Of a stretch of DNA of 64,000 nt, positions 26,337 through 33,870 are shown in pieces. The notes under the pieces were generated by a model, which was not told the DNA's origin, did no database searches, and worked only from the letters and a program-made list of their open reading frames with translations. A program made the position numbers and the translations under genes. Origin of the DNA: DUML01 sp050949905 (GTDB lineage: Bacteria > Bacillota > Desulfitobacteriia > Desulfitobacteriales > Syntrophobotulaceae); contig JBMNGP010000025.1 in assembly GCA_050949905.1 (NCBI GenBank), positions 29,375 through 93,374 on the forward strand. Reading direction: 5' to 3'. Numbering within the stretch: position 1 is the first letter of the stretch; every line of letters begins with the position of its first letter.

Positions 26337-27521
26337 ATGTTAAGTAAGCTTCTGCTAAAAAGTTTTATTAAAGATTACACCCGGACGGATTGGCCGGAAG
26401 TGCGAAGCAAATATGGTTTCTTAAGCGGTACAGTGGGAATTTTGGCTAATGTCCTGTTGTTTGGCGTTAAATTAGCTACAGGCCTCCTAATCAATAGTAT
26501 TGCCCTGATCGGGGATGCTTTGAACAATTTGACTGATGCCGCTTCCTCTTTAATTACTTTAGTAGGCTTCAAACTAGCCGGTAAACCTGCCGACCGGGAA
26601 CATCCTTTTGGGCATGGGAGAATAGAATATATAGCCGGCTTGCTTGTATCTTTTCTCATAATCCTGGTGGGGTACGAATTACTTAAGTCTTCTGTCGGGC
26701 GCATTATTCAGCCTGTGCCGGTAAGTTTCAGCCTACCGGCTTTGCTTATTGTTATCCTGGCTATTGGTTGCAAAGGCTGGCTTTTCCTATTCAACCGGAT
26801 GCTTTCCCAAGCGATTGATTCCAAAGCTCTTTTGGCCACTGCTTTCGACAGTTTAAGCGATATGGTAGCTACAGGGTGTATTGGCCTGGCACTCGTAGGT
26901 TCCTTATTTACAGCCTTCCCTCTGGACGGTTATGTAGGAGTGCTTGTTTCCCTGCTTATCTTCTATTCCGGGATTTCCTTGACTAAAGATACCATCAGCC
27001 CTTTGTTGGGAGAAGCGCCTGAACAGGAACTGATTGTCAAAATCAGCCGGGAGATCCGCAGCTATGAGAAGGTAGTTGGAATCCATGACCTGATAGTACA
27101 TACTTATGGGCCGGGGCAATACATGGCTTCCATTCATGTCGAAGTTAATTCCAATCAGGACATTATGGAAATTCATGAATATATTGATATGATTGAACGT
27201 CGGGTAGCAGAGGAGCTGGGTATACTCCTTACTATTCATATGGACCCCTTAAATGTAGATTCCCAGGAATTAATACAAATCCAGGAGGAAATGCTGCCCA
27301 TCCTGCAAAACTTCCCGGAGGTGCTTGCTATACATGATTTGCGCATCGTGGGTCAAGGAGAAAAGAAAAATTTAGTTTTTGATGCTGTTGTGGAAAATAG
27401 TATCAGCAAAGAAGATGAAAAGGAACTGGTCAAGGCCATTAATAGCCAGGTGCAGGAAAAACACCCCTATTATAATTGTATTATTACCTTTGACCAAAAT
27501 GATATGTTAGTCAAGAACTAA
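26337..27521 (+). CDS. Cation diffusion facilitator (CDF) metal efflux protein
   Basis: The 394-residue protein has the six-helix CDF membrane domain with metal-site motifs LIGDALNNLTDA (helix 2), HPFGHGRIEY (HexPFGH) and AFDSLSDM (helix 5), and a cytoplasmic ferredoxin-like domain with HDLIVHTYGPGQYMASIHVEV. The C-terminal tail (about residues 305-394) repeats part of that domain (IHDLRIVGQGEKKNLVFDAV), making it about 90 residues longer than typical members. It exports Zn2+, Mn2+, Fe2+ or similar by proton exchange. GGGGGAGC precedes the ATG. Confidence 0.92.
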   Translation: MLSKLLLKSFIKDYTRTDWPEVRSKYGFLSGTVGILANVLLFGVKLATGLLINSIALIGDALNNLTDAASSLITLVGFKLAGKPADREHPFGHGRIEYIAGLLVSFLIILVGYELLKSSVGRIIQPVPVSFSLPALLIVILAIGCKGWLFLFNRMLSQAIDSKALLATAFDSLSDMVATGCIGLALVGSLFTAFPLDGYVGVLVSLLIFYSGISLTKDTISPLLGEAPEQELIVKISREIRSYEKVVGIHDLIVHTYGPGQYMASIHVEVNSNQDIMEIHEYIDMIERRVAEELGILLTIHMDPLNVDSQELIQIQEEMLPILQNFPEVLAIHDLRIVGQGEKKNLVFDAVVENSISKEDEKELVKAINSQVQEKHPYYNCIITFDQNDMLVKN

Positions 27522-27648
27522 GCTGTTCCAGTCTTAATTTAAATTAGCCAGGAAATTGATTTAATAGTAAAATGATTTTGGTTACTAATTAGCTTACTGA
27601 ATCTAATTGCTAAATAGATCTAAGCAACAAAAGAAAGGGGCTTTTATT

Positions 27649-27705
27649 ATGTATAAGTCTAGATTTAAGGAGATTGTAGTAAATTGGGAGGTGGATATTA
27701 AATAA
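27649..27705 (+). other. Possible 18-codon leader ORF upstream of rsgA
   Basis: ATG at 27649 follows AAAGGGGC and opens 18 codons ending at TAA 27705. It overlaps the left arm (27684-27692) of an inverted repeat whose right arm is at 27721-27729. It could be a leader peptide or chance. Confidence 0.25.
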
Positions 27706-27729
27706 TTTAAGGTGATATTTACCTCCCAA
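27684..27729 (+). promoter_or_regulatory. Leader hairpin upstream of rsgA
   Basis: TTGGGAGGT and ACCTCCCAA pair perfectly over nine bases across a 28-base loop, with additional ATAT pairing. The left arm contains a ribosome-binding-like GGGAGG, which the fold would hide. Confidence 0.4.
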
Positions 27730-27767
27730 AGTTGGTTATGAGCTCTAAAACTTTAGGAGGACTAAAA

Positions 27768-28844
27768 TTGAAGAAAATAAATATGGAAAATATCGGCTTA
27801 AGCCAGAGGTTTATCAATGAGGCTGCTTTATACCCAGAGCTTTTTGTGGGGAGAGTAGCTTCCCAGTATAAAAATTTCTATAGGGTAATAACGGAACAAG
27901 GTGAGCTACTGGCGGAAGTTTCCGGGAAGTTCTGTTTTGAGGTAAAAACCAAAGCGGATTACCCTGCTGTAGGCGATTTCGTGATGCTGGACCGCGCTGA
28001 GGACAGGGCGGGAAATGGCATTATCCACCAAGTTCTCACCAGAAAAAGTGCTTTTATCAGAAAGGCTGCAGGAACATCTCCCGAGGAGCAAGTTGTTGCC
28101 TCCAACATTGACACGGTTTTTATCTGTATGTCGCTTAATAATGATTTTAATATCCGCAGGATAGAGCGCTATCTGGGGATTGCCTGGAACAGCGGGGCAA
28201 GTCCGGTTATCGTGCTTACCAAATCCGACTTATGTCATAATCTTGCGGAGAAGCTGGCGGAGCTGGATACTGTGGCTTTGGGCGTTGATGTAATTATTAC
28301 GTCCAATATTAGTAAGGATGGTTACATGCCGGTTAAGAGTTATACAGGCAGCGGAAAAACCATTGCTTTTATCGGCTCCTCAGGTGTTGGTAAATCGACC
28401 TTGATCAATAGGCTTCTAGGGGAAAATATTATTAAAACAAATGAGCTAAGAAATGACGACAAAGGCCGGCATACTACGACGCGCAGGGAGATGTTTATTC
28501 TTCCCGGCGGAGGAGTAGTTATTGATACCCCCGGTATGCGGGAAATCGGCCTGGAAAGTGCCGATTTAGCCAAAACCTTTGCCGACATCGATGAACTGGC
28601 AACAAGATGTAAATTTAGTGACTGTACGCATCTAAAAGAGCCCGGCTGTGCGGTGCAAGAGGCCATCAAATCGGGCTTATTGTCCAGGGATAGGTTGGAA
28701 AGCTATCTCAAGCTCAAAAAAGAAGCCAAGTATGACGGATTAAATTCCAGGCAAATCGAAAATGAAAAGCTTGCTGAAATGTTCAAAGATGTAGGCGGAA
28801 TTAAGGGTGCTCGCAAGCTCACTAAAGCCAAGGCTAAAAAATAA
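27768..28844 (+). CDS. rsgA: Ribosome small subunit-dependent GTPase A
   Basis: The 358-residue protein has an N-terminal OB-fold and a circularly permuted GTPase domain with motifs in the order G4 (TKSD), G1 (GSSGVGKST), G3 (DTPGMRE), then the C-terminal zinc region (CKFSDCTH, with a following Cys). RsgA matures the 30S subunit. The TTG at 27768 is preferred because TTAGGAGG lies seven bases before it; an in-frame ATG 30 bases upstream lacks a site. A hairpin follows the gene. Confidence 0.92.
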   Translation: MKKINMENIGLSQRFINEAALYPELFVGRVASQYKNFYRVITEQGELLAEVSGKFCFEVKTKADYPAVGDFVMLDRAEDRAGNGIIHQVLTRKSAFIRKAAGTSPEEQVVASNIDTVFICMSLNNDFNIRRIERYLGIAWNSGASPVIVLTKSDLCHNLAEKLAELDTVALGVDVIITSNISKDGYMPVKSYTGSGKTIAFIGSSGVGKSTLINRLLGENIIKTNELRNDDKGRHTTTRREMFILPGGGVVIDTPGMREIGLESADLAKTFADIDELATRCKFSDCTHLKEPGCAVQEAIKSGLLSRDRLESYLKLKKEAKYDGLNSRQIENEKLAEMFKDVGGIKGARKLTKAKAKK

Positions 28845-28855
28845 GGATCAAAAAC

Positions 28856-28890
28856 AGGTTCGGCAGGTAATAAGCTGAACCTGCTTTTGA
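28856..28890 (+). terminator. Rho-independent terminator after rsgA
   Basis: CAGGTTC (28856-28862) and GAACCTG (28878-28884) pair, followed by CTTTTG. Confidence 0.65.
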
Positions 28891-29052
28891 TTGACGGCCA
28901 AGATGACTGATGACGGTATTCTGTGTTATTTTTTCTATAGGCAAGTATAAGACTGTGGTATATAATAGTACATATTTACAATATATGACAGCACTGGTAG
29001 TCGAATAGAAAGAGCCAACAGCCGGAGGATTGCAAAGGAGCTTTCTCAGTGT

Positions 29053-29143
29053 AAGCAGCGGCCATTTCCTCGGCGTCAACTCGTCCGGGCAAATCTTCCG
29101 GAGCCGGTGGCGGCGGTTCCTCCGGCGGCGGAGGCGGCTGGTA
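29053..29143 (+). pseudogene. Orphan Gly/Ser-rich protein C-terminus
   Basis: An open frame without a start codon follows a TAA and reads AAAISSASTRPGKSSGAGGG, then a Gly-rich run ending GGGGW-stop. Such tails end TPM-domain and similar membrane proteins. The GC-rich codons differ from the AT-rich surroundings. It is probably the 3' stub of a lost gene. The 28890-29050 stretch before it shows no gene. Confidence 0.4.
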
Positions 29144-29169
29144 ATAATGCCGGAAAGGGGGTAAGTCTT

Positions 29170-29892
29170 ATGAGTATAAATAAACTGAAAAAAATAATTG
29201 CTGATTCCGACAACATTGTCTTTTTTGGCGGTGCAGGGGTATCCACGGAGAGCAATATTCCTGATTTCCGATCCTCAACAGGCCTGTATAAGACAAACAG
29301 CGGTTATCAGTATCCGCCGGAACAAATGTTATCCTATACTTTTTTTCTAGAGCATACGCAGGAATTCTATGATTTTTACAAAAGTAAAATGATTTATCGG
29401 GATGCCAAGCCTAACGCCGCTCATCTATCCTTGGCCGAATTGGAGAAAAGAGGCAAGCTGAAGGCAGTAATTACGCAAAATATTGACGGCCTTCATCAAA
29501 TGGCGGGCAGCAAAGAGGTTTTGGAGTTACACGGTTCCATCTATAGAAATTATTGCCTTAAATGCCAGAAGAGTTTTGCTTTGGAGTATATCCTTGATTC
29601 CAAAGATATACCTAGATGTGATGCCTGTGGGGGGCTTATCAAACCCGATGTTGTTTTATATGAGGAAAGTCTCGATACCGCACTGCTTAATAAAGCAGTT
29701 CAGTACATCGCCTGCTCCGATGTGCTGATTGTTGGCGGAACCTCTTTAACCGTTTACCCTTCAGCGGGTTTAGTCCAGTATTACCGGGGCAATAAGTTGG
29801 TATTAATCAACAAAACCTCAACCCAGTATGATAGGAGAGCGAATCTGATTATTAATTCAAAAATCGGTGAAACACTAAAGGAAGTAGTTTAA
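29170..29892 (+). CDS. cobB: SIR2-family NAD-dependent protein deacylase
   Basis: The 240-residue sirtuin has the NAD-binding GAGVSTESNIPDFRS, the catalytic TQNIDGLH with the later LHGS His, a four-Cys zinc site (CLKCQ and CDACGG) and the VGGTSLTVYPSAG nucleotide loop. It removes acetyl or acyl groups from lysines. The ATG at 29170 has AAAGGGGGT before it; the longer frame runs back through the Gly-rich stub and is unlikely to be translated. A terminator follows at once. Confidence 0.93.
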   Translation: MSINKLKKIIADSDNIVFFGGAGVSTESNIPDFRSSTGLYKTNSGYQYPPEQMLSYTFFLEHTQEFYDFYKSKMIYRDAKPNAAHLSLAELEKRGKLKAVITQNIDGLHQMAGSKEVLELHGSIYRNYCLKCQKSFALEYILDSKDIPRCDACGGLIKPDVVLYEESLDTALLNKAVQYIACSDVLIVGGTSLTVYPSAGLVQYYRGNKLVLINKTSTQYDRRANLIINSKIGETLKEVV

Positions 29893-29897
29893 AAAAC

Positions 29898-29940
29898 ATG
29901 AGAGGAGATCTTAAAATTTAGATACCTCTCATAATTTTTT
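29898..29940 (+). terminator. Rho-independent terminator after cobB
   Basis: ATGAGAGG (29898-29905) and CCTCTCAT (29925-29932) pair, followed by AATTTTTT. Confidence 0.8.
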
Positions 29941-29967
29941 AACCAACATGATTCTTAAAAAAATGGC

Positions 29968-30144
29968 TCATTCATCATCTTCGTCTTCATCGTCATCGTC
30001 ATCATCATCGTCGTCGTTGTCTTCAATCTCGTCGAAATCGACTTTCATCACTTCGCCATTAGTATAGGTTATCTTTACTTTGGCAACGTCTAGATTGTTG
30101 GTTAAGGCATCGACAACTTGTCTTAGAAATTCTTCTTTGTGCAT
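29968..30144 (-). CDS. 58-residue protein with Asp-rich tail
   Basis: This small gene has AAGGAGCG seven to eight bases before its ATG at 30144. The product starts MHKEEFLRQVVDALTNNLDV, with an amphipathic helix, continues with a strand-like AKVKITYTNGEVMKVDF, and ends in a 23-residue acidic tail with nine Asp in a row. I do not recognise the family. The design (small folded head plus polyacidic tail) recalls metal- or basic-protein-binding miniproteins. It stands alone, convergent with cobB. Mixed GAC/GAT codons in the tail suggest selection on the protein and not a simple slipped repeat. Confidence 0.65.
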   Translation of the reverse strand: MHKEEFLRQVVDALTNNLDVAKVKITYTNGEVMKVDFDEIEDNDDDDDDDDDEDEDDE

Positions 30145-30292
30145 GATCTCGCTCCTTTCCTTTTCTTATTTAACAACTTCATTTCTCGTTGAAGAACTCT
30201 GCTAAAGTGAAGAAGATAGCCTTTTATACTATATGAACATTTTATGCAAATGGTACAAGATTAGTGTTTATTACTAGTAATATCGAGTTATT

Positions 30293-31247
30293 CTAGAGTG
30301 ACAAATCATTTCTGTATATATCTATGATTTGTTGCCTTAAACCTTCTTGCAATGAGCATTTTGGATCATAGTTTAATAACCTTTGCGCTTTGGAGATGTC
30401 AGCCCAAGTATGCAATGGATCCCCATTCTGTCGGCCCATAAATGCCAGATGCGCTTTTTGTTTGAGCAGATCTTCAAGCATGGAGATAACTTCCAGGATC
30501 GAAGCTCTTTCGAATCCCCCAATATTAATTATTTCTCCGATAACTCCTTTGGCCTCAAGGACCGCAACAGTTGCTTCGACACAATCTTGGATATAGGTGA
30601 AATCTCGTGTTTGTAATCCATCACCATAGATTTATTTCGATCGGCTCGTGCTTAATAATCCCCTTGATGAATCGATGAAAGGCCATATCAGATCTTTGTC
30701 TCGGACCAAATACCGTGAAGTATCTTAGAATAACGATTGGGATCCCATAACTTTCTTGATAAACCTTACACAAGTATTCACCCGTTAACTTACTCACCCC
30801 GTAGGGAGAAAGGGGGGTGGGCAGGGAAGTTTCGGCAACTTTCCCCATTTTTTCACCGTAAACAGATGAAGTTGAAATATAGATGAACTTGCTGAGTGGG
30901 CAGGCGCGAACTGCTTCGAGTAAGAATTGGGTGGCAACAATATTATGGTCAACGTAGAGCTTAAAATCAGACCCCCAACTTGTGCGGACACCCGGGATAG
31001 CAGCTAAATGATAGACAACTTCAACACCTTCTAAAAGTTTCTTCAGGTCAGTTTGGCGCAGGTCAGCTTGATGAAATTTAAAACGCGGATTCATAAGCAG
31101 CAACCTGAGATTTCTTATTTTTGTCTGCTTAAGGGAAGGGATGATAAAGCCATCAATTCCAATGACCTCGACATCCTTTATTTCCAGTAATCGTTCACAA
31201 AGGTGTGATCCGATAAAACCGGCGGCTCCCGTTACGAGTATTTTCAT
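30293..31247 (-). pseudogene. NAD-dependent nucleotide-sugar epimerase (UDP-glucose/glucuronate 4-epimerase type), frameshifted
   Basis: The first 208 codons from 31247 encode an extended SDR: TGAAGFIGSHLCERL (NAD site), VYHLAAIPGVRTSW, the catalytic STSSVYGEK (Ser/Thr) and YGVSKLTGEYL (Tyr, Lys). At about 30625-30630 the frame ends in EINLW-stop. Another frame then continues with YGDGLQTRDFTYIQDCVEAT down to the true C-terminus at 30293. One shift joins both into a normal epimerase of about 315 residues. The start overlaps the stop of the upstream ugd stub in an ATGA. The gene would supply UDP-galactose or UDP-galacturonate for the coat polysaccharide. It is broken, or there is a sequence error here. 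Confidence 0.82.
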
Positions 31248-31396
31248 CCTATCCCAACCCCCAGGTATAACAACCCTTGTCTTCGGATCATTTCTCCATC
31301 GAGACAGTTTCTGGCATCAAGAACGATAGATCCTTTCATTCTCGCTTGAACTTCCGACCAATCGCAGTTGATGAATTGCTCCCATTCTGTGGAAAA
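31244..31396 (-). pseudogene. UDP-glucose 6-dehydrogenase, C-terminal stub
   Basis: About 50 codons ending at TGA 31244-31246 read STEWEQFINCDW, then MKGSIVLDARN and GLLYLGVGIG, the typical last part of UDP-glucose dehydrogenases (TEW..F, DxRN, GxxYxxxG). A TAG lies immediately upstream in frame and the rest of the gene is absent: the sequence switches to the start of the CotS-like gene on the other strand. It is the remnant of an ugd-epimerase operon cut by a rearrangement near 31390. Confidence 0.65.
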
Positions 31397-32297
31397 CTAT
31401 CTCATTCAACCGTGGGATTTAGAAGATGAAGGTACCGGGGTCAACCTTGATATGTGGGTTCCTCCGGAAGTAGATAAATTAGCAGAGCAAGTTATAGCCT
31501 ATTACGACATGGAAATTCACACCAAAACGTTAATTACCTCAAAGCCGGACAAAGGTGGGGCCATCTGGAAAATAGAAACCAACAAAGGACCCCGCAGTTT
31601 GAAGTTGTTGCATCGTAAGCCAAAAAGAAGCCTCTTTAGCGTAGGGGCCCAGGACTACATTGTAAAAAACGGTGGCAGGGTTCCGGAATTAATCAAGAGC
31701 AAAGAAGGGGCGCTGTATGTTGAAAAGGGAGGTAAGTTATGGATTGTCACAGATTGGATTGAATCCCTTACTCCGGCAAGTAAGGATCTTTCCGGTGCTC
31801 AGGCTTTATGTTATGGCCTTGGGGAGTTTCATAGGCATACACGTGGATACACTCCGCCTACCGGTTCCCAAAGAGCGTCAAGATTATATCAATGGCCCGC
31901 TTATTATCAAAAAATAATTACAAAAATAGGCTGGTTCCGCAATGTAGCCAAAGCATATAGTGATATTCCGAGTAGTCAAGTACTGCTTGCAAATATCAAT
32001 ACTTTTGAACGTCAGGCTCTGGATGCCTTGTCCTTTCTTCAACAATCATCCTATACTCAGATGGTCTCAAGGGGTGAGGAGCATTGGGGGCTCGTGCACC
32101 AAGACTACGGATGGTCTAACGGACAACTAGGTATTGGCGGTCTTTGGGTGATCGATTTGGATGGTGTGGCCTACGACTTACCGATCCGCGATCTTCGGAA
32201 GCTTATATCAGGTACGATGGATGATTTAGGAAGGTGGGACGTTACTTGGATTCGGGGCATGATCAGTGCCTACCATGAGGCGAATCACGATCGATAG
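31368..32297 (+). CDS. CotS-family spore coat kinase-like protein, C-terminus lost by frameshift
   Basis: The 309 residues show the aminoglycoside-phosphotransferase/CotS fold: IWKIETNKGPRSLKLLH (ATP Lys), WIVTDWIES (hinge), GEFHRHT, LVHQDYGWSNGQLG (catalytic HxD..xxN) and VIDLDGVAYDLPIRDL (metal Asp). The frame stops at 32297, but the next frame carries on with IDRETYEILLNDLAFPNEFY, the usual C-terminal part of the family, so one base has been gained near 32290. The first ~9 codons are antisense to the ugd stub and no ribosome site is seen, so the original start may also be lost. It is likely non-functional as it stands. Confidence 0.75.
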   Translation: MMNCSHSVENYLIQPWDLEDEGTGVNLDMWVPPEVDKLAEQVIAYYDMEIHTKTLITSKPDKGGAIWKIETNKGPRSLKLLHRKPKRSLFSVGAQDYIVKNGGRVPELIKSKEGALYVEKGGKLWIVTDWIESLTPASKDLSGAQALCYGLGEFHRHTRGYTPPTGSQRASRLYQWPAYYQKIITKIGWFRNVAKAYSDIPSSQVLLANINTFERQALDALSFLQQSSYTQMVSRGEEHWGLVHQDYGWSNGQLGIGGLWVIDLDGVAYDLPIRDLRKLISGTMDDLGRWDVTWIRGMISAYHEANHDR

Positions 32298-33852
32298 AGA
32301 AACTTACGAGATATTATTAAATGATTTGGCATTCCCAAATGAGTTCTATAAACACCTAAATGAGATGTTATACGACCCGATCAGTTTTCTAACCAATAAT
32401 TTAGAAGGGATTATGTTACATCTCAACCTATTAGAAGAAACAAAGGCTTTGGCATTAGCTGAATTAGCATTAGACAAGGAAAAATTCCCCAAGGGGGATT
32501 ATGGGGAAAATGTCGGGTTGGAACCAGAGATACTCGAGATAATACAATGTAAAGCATCAATGGCAAGCAATATATTCCCAAAATTGGTCAAAAAAACTGA
32601 ACCCGAAATTCAGCAACAAAAAGAAGTAACAAAAGTATCTTTTGCGCATAAAGATCAATTGAAAGTGCTAATGATTTGTACGGAAAAATTGCCGGTTCCG
32701 GCTGTGCGTGGAGGTGCTATTCAAACCTATATCGATGGTATCTCAGGTTTATTAAGTCACCAGTATTCTTTAACGATCTTAGGAACGACAGATCCAACAT
32801 TACCAATTGAGGAATATAAAAATAATATTCGCTATGTAAGAGTTGAAAGCGAAAACTCCTTGGAAGTTTATGCCGCTGGGGTGATCGATTTTCTTCAGAA
32901 CGAATCTTTTGATCTCATCCATGTTTTTAATCGCCCTCGGCTTATTCCCTTAATTCGTAAAGTGGCACCTAACACACGCATAATTTTAAGCATGCATAAT
33001 GATATGTTTGATATGAATAAAATTGACCGACAGGATGCGCTTACTGCAATTAACGAAGTAGAACAGATTATTACAGTCAGCGATTATGTGGGAAAGACGA
33101 TCTCCAATCTCTATCCTCAAGCGGCTTCCAAGCTTCGCACGATTTATTCAGGAGTTGATCTAAAAAAGTTTATTCCCTGGGAAACATCAAAGGTGGCTAC
33201 TCAAGTTCGTCATGAACTACGCAGCAGCTATAACCTTGAAGATAAAACAGTCATATTATTTGTTGGGCGCTTAACCCCCAAAAAGGGTGCGGACTTATTA
33301 ATTCACGCCCTCAATGAACTTTCCATAAAGGATTCCAATATCGCCTTGGTTATCGTAGGTGGAACCTGGTACAGTATCGATTCTGTAACTGATTATGTTG
33401 CCTATGTTCGAGCGTTAGCAGAGAAAGCTAAGTTTCCTGTAATAACGACAGGGTATGTAGCCTCTGATGTTATTCACAAGTGGTTTTGGGCTGGTGATAT
33501 CTTTGTCTGCCCATCTCAGTGGCAAGAACCTCTTGCCCGTGTCCATTACGAAGCCATGGCTGCAGGCTTACCATTTTTAACGACGGCACGGGGCGGTAAT
33601 CCGGAAGTTGTGATTGAGCAAAATGGTTTACTTGTCGACCGACCTGAGGATTCTGTTAATTTTGCGGAAAAACTTAACATTCTCCTTACTGATCCGCAGC
33701 TTAGACGAAGAATGGGGCAAACAGGCAGGCGGTTAGCCGAAGAACGTTTCAGCTGGGAACGTGTGGCGCACGAAGTCTCAGAATCATGGGAGCAGGTATT
33801 CAATACGAAAACAGAGGATAATGAGTTCGCATTAGGGCTTGCTAAAGGTTAG
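32266..33852 (+). CDS. GT4 glycosyltransferase (CotSA-like) with CotS C-terminal segment at its N-terminus
   Basis: Residues about 132-510 form a GT-B glycosyltransferase: LKVLMICTEKLPVPAVRGGA (as in the spore-coat enzyme CotSA), VGRLTPKKGADLL (nucleotide-sugar domain) and EPLARVHYEAMAAGLP (the Glu-x7-Glu motif). The first ~75 residues instead match the C-terminus of the preceding CotS-like kinase, followed by a 55-residue linker with no Met near the glycosyltransferase start. No ribosome site precedes 32266. The simplest reading is that a CotS-glycosyltransferase fusion was split by a single-base shift. The second half would then be expressed poorly or not at all. Confidence 0.78.
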   Translation: MPTMRRITIDRETYEILLNDLAFPNEFYKHLNEMLYDPISFLTNNLEGIMLHLNLLEETKALALAELALDKEKFPKGDYGENVGLEPEILEIIQCKASMASNIFPKLVKKTEPEIQQQKEVTKVSFAHKDQLKVLMICTEKLPVPAVRGGAIQTYIDGISGLLSHQYSLTILGTTDPTLPIEEYKNNIRYVRVESENSLEVYAAGVIDFLQNESFDLIHVFNRPRLIPLIRKVAPNTRIILSMHNDMFDMNKIDRQDALTAINEVEQIITVSDYVGKTISNLYPQAASKLRTIYSGVDLKKFIPWETSKVATQVRHELRSSYNLEDKTVILFVGRLTPKKGADLLIHALNELSIKDSNIALVIVGGTWYSIDSVTDYVAYVRALAEKAKFPVITTGYVASDVIHKWFWAGDIFVCPSQWQEPLARVHYEAMAAGLPFLTTARGGNPEVVIEQNGLLVDRPEDSVNFAEKLNILLTDPQLRRRMGQTGRRLAEERFSWERVAHEVSESWEQVFNTKTEDNEFALGLAKG

Positions 33853-33870
33853 AAAAAATCAGTAATAACA

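Noticed and set aside
29972..30030. ATC/GTC trinucleotide-like repeat resembling a microsatellite
   Set aside because: It is the codon run of the Asp-rich tail in a small gene with a good ribosome site, and codons are mixed.
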